Positions 22,531-25,857 of a DNA stretch of 25,857 nucleotides are shown here, piece by piece. The stretch lies in the NCBI GenBank assembly GCA_015068545.1, contig SVKH01000004.1, positions 1-25,857 of the forward strand, given 5' to 3'. A model generated the notes under the pieces. That model saw only the letters and a program-made list of their open reading frames with translations. It was not told where the DNA came from and searched no databases. The stretch's first letter is position 1; the number at the start of each line of letters is the position of its first letter. Position numbers and translations under genes: made by a program. Source of the DNA: Oscillospiraceae bacterium (GTDB lineage: Bacteria > Bacillota > Clostridia > UBA1381).

Positions 22531-22573
22531 AGAATATCCCTCCTTTCGTGCCAAAACTTCGCTGCTAAATATA

Positions 22574-22601
22574 ACACTATTTTAGCTTATGTTTTGTTGC
22601 A
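22574..22601 (-). promoter_or_regulatory. Candidate ECF-type promoter of the sigma factor gene
   Basis: On the minus strand TGCAAC (22601-22596), followed by an A-run, lies 16 nt from TAGTGT (22579-22574). ECF promoters commonly have an AAC-containing -35 and this spacing. The -10 has no independent support, so the call is tentative. Confidence 0.35.
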
Positions 22602-22699
22602 TTTTTTTAGAAAATTTTAATATAATTATCCTTATTTTATCATTCTCATTTTCCCATACCTTACTACCATATTTTTTTAATTATGGGAACGCAGTTTCT

Positions 22700-22743
22700 T
22701 ATAAAGAAATAAAAGGCGGTGCAAATTATAGTTTTTGCACCGC
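22700..22743 (-). terminator. Terminator of the HtrA gene
   Basis: On the minus strand GCGGTGCAAA (22743-22734) pairs with TTTGCACCGC (22725-22716) around an 8-nt loop, and CTTTTATTTCTTT follows. It is 30 nt beyond the htrA stop. Confidence 0.9.
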
Positions 22744-22772
22744 TTATCTTGGAAAATCTTTCCTTTTTCTTT

Positions 22773-23990
22773 TTATTGATTTTTTTCCGGTAAATCCTCC
22801 TGGAGCTGAATGCTCACATCAGTAAGCTCTCCGTTTCGGATAATAGTGAGTGTGATATGCTCGCCCGGCTTTTTCTTTTCTTTTATTTCATTAAGGGCAT
22901 CTACTGTGGTTACAACCTTTCCCTCTGCTTTTACGATAAGGTCTCCCTCACATATACCTGCCTTTTCCGCTCCGCTTTCCGGAGAAACAGAATAAACAGT
23001 AAGTCCGTTTCGTGATTCTGTTGCTGTAATACCAATCAATGTTCTGCCTGATACATACCCGTTATTCATAAGGTCGTCTATTATAGGTTTAGCTTCGGAA
23101 ATTGCAATTGCAAAACCTATTCCCTCAACACCGTTTTGAGACATTTTGATTGAGTTAATTCCTATAATTTCACCGTATTTATTAACAAGTGCTCCGCCGG
23201 AATTACCAGGATTTATAGCAGCGTCGGTTTGAATAAGATTGTATGTTCTGTTTTCCACAGTCATCTTTCTGTTAACCGCACTTATAACTCCTGCTGTTAC
23301 TGTTCCTGCAAATTCCTGTCCTAAAGGATTTCCTATTGCAACGGCAAGGTCACCTACCTCAACTTGACCGGAATCTCCCAAGGTAGCTGCAGGTAATGTA
23401 TTAGAATCTACCTTAATTACCGCAAGGTCAGTCTTGGCATCTGCTCCGATTAGTGTTGCTTTATACTCTTTTCCTGTATTTAGTATTACGGTAATCTCGC
23501 TGGCACCTTCTATAACATGCTGATTTGTAACAATGTATCCGTCTGAGCTTATAATAATTCCGGAGCCTGATCCCTGTTCAACTACATTTCCTTCTCTTTC
23601 ATTTGAGTAATAGTAGTATCTTCCGCTAAAAGGATCATAGTACTTTTGTGGTTGAATCTCTGCTTTGTTAATTATTCCTACGCAAGAAGGACCAACTTTT
23701 TTTGCAATTTCGTTTATGGAAAGCTCCGCTTTGCCAAACCCGTTAATCAAAGGCTCCACCCCCTGATTTTTATCCTGCTGCGGTAATTCGGCTACTACTT
23801 CGCTTTCCTGTACATTATTTAAAGGCTTCAAATATACATATCCACCTATTCCCATCGCTCCGGCAGTGATTACGCTTGCCAAAAGTGCAGATAAAAAGCA
23901 AGGCGCAAAATTCTTACCTCTGCCGGTTTTTTTAACTTTAGCTTCATACATAATTAAATCTGTTGAATCTGTATATGGGTATTTCTTCAT
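22773..23990 (-). CDS. HtrA/DegP-like membrane-anchored serine protease
   Basis: The 405-residue protein has a cytoplasmic start, one membrane span (about 31-54), a linker, a trypsin-like domain (about 88-300) and one C-terminal PDZ domain (about 305-395). The catalytic triad is complete: H158 in T-N-Q-H-V-I, D188 in K-T-D-L-A-V-I and S264 in N-P-G-N-S-G-G-A-L. This matches the HtrA/HtrB/YyxA group of Firmicutes, which degrade misfolded proteins at the outer face of the membrane. The ATG follows GGAGGG. It is transcribed alone and ends at its own terminator. An upstream ECF system is a possible regulator. The paralogue within the family cannot be set, so no symbol is given. Confidence 0.95.
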   Translation of the reverse strand: MKKYPYTDSTDLIMYEAKVKKTGRGKNFAPCFLSALLASVITAGAMGIGGYVYLKPLNNVQESEVVAELPQQDKNQGVEPLINGFGKAELSINEIAKKVGPSCVGIINKAEIQPQKYYDPFSGRYYYYSNEREGNVVEQGSGSGIIISSDGYIVTNQHVIEGASEITVILNTGKEYKATLIGADAKTDLAVIKVDSNTLPAATLGDSGQVEVGDLAVAIGNPLGQEFAGTVTAGVISAVNRKMTVENRTYNLIQTDAAINPGNSGGALVNKYGEIIGINSIKMSQNGVEGIGFAIAISEAKPIIDDLMNNGYVSGRTLIGITATESRNGLTVYSVSPESGAEKAGICEGDLIVKAEGKVVTTVDALNEIKEKKKPGEHITLTIIRNGELTDVSIQLQEDLPEKNQ

Positions 23991-24066
23991 ATCTATCCCT
24001 CCATGAATATTTTGCGGATTTTTTATCCTTTTATTCTACACCTATACAATAACACACTATTATTGC

Positions 24067-24130
24067 CAGAGTTTGAATAAAAATTAAATTTCTTTTATAT
24101 TTTTTTTTAATAAATTGTTAACAAACTCTG
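24067..24130. repeat. 9-bp inverted repeat in the htrA/XRE divergent region
   Basis: CAGAGTTTG (24067-24075) and CAAACTCTG (24122-24130) are perfect inverted copies 46 nt apart, with a T-rich spacer. The right copy is next to TATAAT at 24135. It could be an operator bound on both sides, perhaps by the XRE regulator, or chance. Confidence 0.35.
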
Positions 24131-24199
24131 CCTGTATAATTGATTTTATCATTTTTATGTGCTAAAATCAACATAAAATATTGAAAAGGGCGGTTATTT

Positions 24200-24511
24200 A
24201 TGAATAAAATCCTTAAAAAAATCAGAACAGATAACGACCTTACCCAGAAGGAAATAGCTAATATGCTGGGTGTATCCCGATCCTGCGTAGCAAACTGGGA
24301 AAAGGGAATAAGAAAGGCGGACATAGGTATACTTAAAAAATATAACGAGCTATTTGGATATAAGGTAGATATATCAGAGCAAATTTTAAAGTCCAAAGTT
24401 GATAATAGTAACTATCTTGACCTCTCCCAATTAAATGAAGAGGGTGTGAGTGAGATACTTAAATTTTATGCGGAAATTTCTACTAATTCAAAATATTTAA
24501 AAAATGCTTGA
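24200..24511 (+). CDS. Small XRE-family transcriptional regulator
   Basis: The 103-residue product has a clear N-terminal helix-turn-helix of the lambda Cro/CI type: L-T-Q-K-E-I-A-N-M-L-G-V-S-R-S-C-V-A-N-W-E-K-G at about residues 14-36. The C-terminal 50 residues are helical and may dimerise; there is no ligand or protease domain. The ATG has GGGCGG upstream. Its TGA stop overlaps the -35 element of the rpsF promoter. It may autoregulate or control the divergent htrA gene, and could affect rpsF transcription by read-through, but none of this is shown. Confidence 0.9.
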   Translation: MNKILKKIRTDNDLTQKEIANMLGVSRSCVANWEKGIRKADIGILKKYNELFGYKVDISEQILKSKVDNSNYLDLSQLNEEGVSEILKFYAEISTNSKYLKNA

Positions 24512-24536
24512 CAAACACTAATATATAATGTATAAT
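24508..24536 (+). promoter_or_regulatory. Consensus promoter of rpsF-ssb-rpsR
   Basis: TTGACA (24508-24513) and TATAAT (24531-24536) are 17 nt apart, a full consensus match suited to ribosomal protein expression. The -35 overlaps the stop codon of the regulator gene. Confidence 0.92.
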
Positions 24537-24542
24537 TATATA

Positions 24543-24612
24543 GCTCAAATGGAGCAAAATCCTTGCCCAAGGGATAAAGACTTGGGACATAAGTCCATAA
24601 GGAGGTGCGAAA
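24543..24612 (+). promoter_or_regulatory. Structured leader of rpsF
   Basis: The 70-nt leader can form GCTC/GAGC, then CCCAAG/CTTGGG (loop 9 nt), or instead GACTT/AAGTC overlapping the latter, before AAGGAGG. In several bacteria S6 with S18 binds the rpsF leader and represses it. I do not see the published binding motif with confidence, so autoregulation is only possible. Confidence 0.4.
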
Positions 24613-24912
24613 ATGGCTGAAAAACTAATATACAGCTATGAAACAATTTTTATCATTGATGCAAGCTTGGAAGAAGATGCTATCAAAGCATTAACTGAGA
24701 AGTTTACAGCACTTATCTCAAAAAACGGAACTCTTGAATCTGTTGATGAATGGGGTAAGAGAAGACTTGCTTACGAAATTGATGATAAAACAGAAGGTTA
24801 CTATGTACTGGCTAACTTCAAGGCTGACGGAGATTTCCCAAAGGAGCTTGACAGAAAGTTCAGAATTACAGACGGTATCCTTAGAACAATCATAATCCGT
24901 AAGGAAGACTAA
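24613..24912 (+). CDS. rpsF: 30S ribosomal protein S6
   Basis: S6 sits on the platform of the 30S subunit and binds S18. The 99 residues match bacterial S6 throughout: Y-E-T-I-F-I-I-D at the start, E-x-V-D-E-W-G-K-R-R-L-A-Y-E-I, E-G-Y-Y-V-L-A-N-F and D-R-x-F-R-I-T-D-G-I-L-R at the end. AAGGAGG lies before the ATG. It lacks the poly-Glu tail found in enterobacterial S6. Gene order rpsF-ssb-rpsR is classical for Firmicutes. Confidence 0.98.
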   Translation: MAEKLIYSYETIFIIDASLEEDAIKALTEKFTALISKNGTLESVDEWGKRRLAYEIDDKTEGYYVLANFKADGDFPKELDRKFRITDGILRTIIIRKED

Positions 24913-24936
24913 TCGGTGCAGGAAGGGTAAATAATT

Positions 24937-25383
24937 ATGAATAAAGTAATTTTAATGGGGAGATTAACCCGAGACCCGGAAATGCGTCAAACACCAAACG
25001 GCGTTTCAGTATGTAGCTTTTCTATTGCTGTAAACAGACGTTTTGCAAAAGATGGTCAGCAGAATGCAGATTTTATCAACTGCACAGCATGGCGTCAGCA
25101 GGCGGAATTTATATGCAAGTATTTCCAAAAAGGTGCAATGATTGCCGTTGTGGGAAGCCTACAATCCCGTTCATGGGAAAATCAAGAAGGAAAGCGTCAG
25201 TATTCAACAGATGTTGTAGTTGACGAAGTTTACTTCACAGGCTCAAGAAGTGAATCTCAAGGTAGCTCACAAGAGAGCTCATATATGCCACAACCAAAAT
25301 CATCTGATGACGGATTTGGCGATATAGACAGTATGGGATTCCACACAATGGACGGTTCAGAAGATGATTTACCGTTCTTATAA
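24937..25383 (+). CDS. ssb: Single-stranded DNA-binding protein
   Basis: SSB coats single-stranded DNA during replication and repair and recruits partner proteins through its C-terminal tip. The 148 residues have an OB-fold (M-N-K-V-I-L-M-G-R-L-T-R-D-P-E, W-R-Q-Q-A-E-F, and G-S-L-Q-S-R-S-W) followed by a Ser/Gln-rich linker and an acidic end E-D-D-L-P-F-L. The usual last residue is Phe; here one extra Leu codon follows before TAA. The ribosome site is GGAAGG. It lies between rpsF and rpsR. Confidence 0.98.
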   Translation: MNKVILMGRLTRDPEMRQTPNGVSVCSFSIAVNRRFAKDGQQNADFINCTAWRQQAEFICKYFQKGAMIAVVGSLQSRSWENQEGKRQYSTDVVVDEVYFTGSRSESQGSSQESSYMPQPKSSDDGFGDIDSMGFHTMDGSEDDLPFL

Positions 25384-25502
25384 GAAAATTAATTTTAGCT
25401 AAATGCATTACATTTATACTAGATAAGTTTTCTTTTTATTACGGAAGTTGCATTATTAGTAATTTCCTGAAAAAATGGTAAAAATTGATAGGAGGAAAAA
25501 TC
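25384..25502 (+). other. ssb-rpsR spacer with a weak hairpin
   Basis: The 119-nt spacer is AT-rich and holds one imperfect hairpin, GGAAGTT with AATTTCC (about 25443-25468), without a T-run. It ends in AGGAGG for rpsR. I see no promoter or gene. The hairpin could be a processing or partial attenuation site. Confidence 0.3.
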
Positions 25503-25748
25503 ATGGCTGAAAAGACAGAAAGACCTTTCAAGGCAAGACGCATGAAGAAAAAAGTATGCGTATTCTGCGTAGATAAAGTAGAAAATATTGATTACAAAGA
25601 TACTGCTAAGCTTAGAAGATTTATCACAGAACGTGGTAAGATCGTTCCAAGAAGAATCAGCGGTAACTGTGCAAAGCATCAAAGACAGCTTACAACTGCT
25701 ATTAAGAGAGCAAGACAGATCGCTCTTTTGCCTTTCGTTGCTGAATAA
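25503..25748 (+). CDS. rpsR: 30S ribosomal protein S18, cysteine-containing form
   Basis: The ATG at 25503 is set by AGGAGG at 25490-25495, giving 81 residues; a longer frame from 25485 ignores this site. The sequence carries the S18 core I-D-Y-K-D-x-x-x-L-R-R-F-I-T-E-R-G-K-I-x-P-R-R and ends K-R-A-R-Q-I-A-L-L-P-F-V-A-E. It has C-V-F-C near the start and G-N-C-A-K-H-Q-R later, the zinc-binding (C+) variant. S18 binds S6 on the 30S platform. Confidence 0.98.
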   Translation: MAEKTERPFKARRMKKKVCVFCVDKVENIDYKDTAKLRRFITERGKIVPRRISGNCAKHQRQLTTAIKRARQIALLPFVAE

Positions 25749-25755
25749 TAAAAAT

Positions 25756-25785
25756 CCACCCGCATAGCGGGTGGTATTTCATTTT
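25756..25785 (+). terminator. Terminator of rpsF-ssb-rpsR
   Basis: CCACCCGC (25756-25763) and GCGGGTGG (25767-25774) form a perfect 8-bp stem with an ATA loop, followed by TATTTCATTTT. A run of A before it would let it also work in the opposite direction. Confidence 0.88.
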
Positions 25786-25786
25786 C

Positions 25787-25857
25787 GGGCATAGCCCTAC
25801 ACTCTACCGGCTACGCACAAGTGCGTTTTTTATTGGCCTGCCAGCCACGCATTTGTT
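25787..25857. other. GC-rich tail, possible repeat or end of a convergent element
   Basis: After the terminator the sequence turns GC-rich, with GGGCATAGCCC, then ACGCA-CAAG-TGCGT plus TTTTTT, a second terminator-like hairpin, and GGCCTGCCAGCC near the edge. On the minus strand three short open tails run in from the edge. I cannot tell whether this is an interspersed repeat, the end of a minus-strand gene or simply intergenic. Confidence 0.3.

Noticed and set aside
1..25857. CRISPR array, phage, transposon or anti-phage defence cluster
   Set aside because: No regularly spaced repeats, integrase, transposase, restriction or toxin-antitoxin genes were seen; the gene content is housekeeping and envelope related.

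Overview
The window looks like chromosome of an AT-rich, endospore-forming member of the Clostridia, probably a gut-type Oscillospiraceae or Lachnospiraceae relative. The evidence is spoIVA, strong AGGAGG ribosome sites, GTG/TTG starts, consensus TTGACA-N17-TATAAT promoters, cdaA-cdaR, a dockerin-bearing secreted protein and the rpsF-ssb-rpsR cluster. I see no prophage, transposase, CRISPR array, tRNA or rRNA. The name of the organism is inference only.

Layout. (1) 1-5080, plus strand: the end of a surface-polysaccharide operon (flippase C-terminus, polysaccharide pyruvyl transferase, GT2 glycosyltransferase). It runs without a visible break into a membrane HD-GYP protein and a second membrane sensor of the same architecture that lacks a catalytic domain. 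(2) 5093-8549: a GC-rich island and terminator, then spoIVA behind a sigma-E-like promoter, an overlapping lipoprotein gene, and a DUF2752/CpXC gene pair whose promoter implies a leaderless transcript. (3) 8550-10748, minus: ksgA and a YabE-like G5/3D cell-wall protein. (4) 10749-11365: a regulatory region with two WalR-box-like motifs, one pointing at each flanking gene, and a small single-span membrane protein. (5) 11569-14776: an unknown membrane protein and a complete SERCA-like calcium P-type ATPase.

(6) 14888-16774, minus: three secreted or small genes in one operon. They encode a two-repeat dockerin protein, a beta-rich exported protein and a 61-residue peptide with a conserved-looking N-terminus. 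The operon has a consensus promoter and a structured leader of about 160 nt. (7) 17228-17433: an intergenic transcription unit with a perfect promoter, three hairpins (two regions can pair in mutually exclusive ways) and a strong terminator. It is a candidate new small RNA or switch. (8) 17462-20352, minus: cdaA-cdaR-hslO, the c-di-AMP synthase unit with the redox chaperone Hsp33 in the position where glmM is usual. (9) 20507-21538, plus: an exported protein with copper-amine-oxidase-N repeats and a cohesin-like C-terminus. (10) 21570-23990, minus: an ECF sigma factor with its presumed membrane regulator, then an HtrA protease. (11) 24200-25857, plus: a small XRE regulator, then rpsF-ssb-rpsR and a GC-rich tail.

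Taken together the window is rich in envelope functions: polysaccharide export, c-di-GMP and c-di-AMP signalling, wall remodelling, quality control and secreted modular proteins. The least explained parts are the dockerin/peptide operon, the 17263-17433 RNA candidate and the double WalR-like control region.
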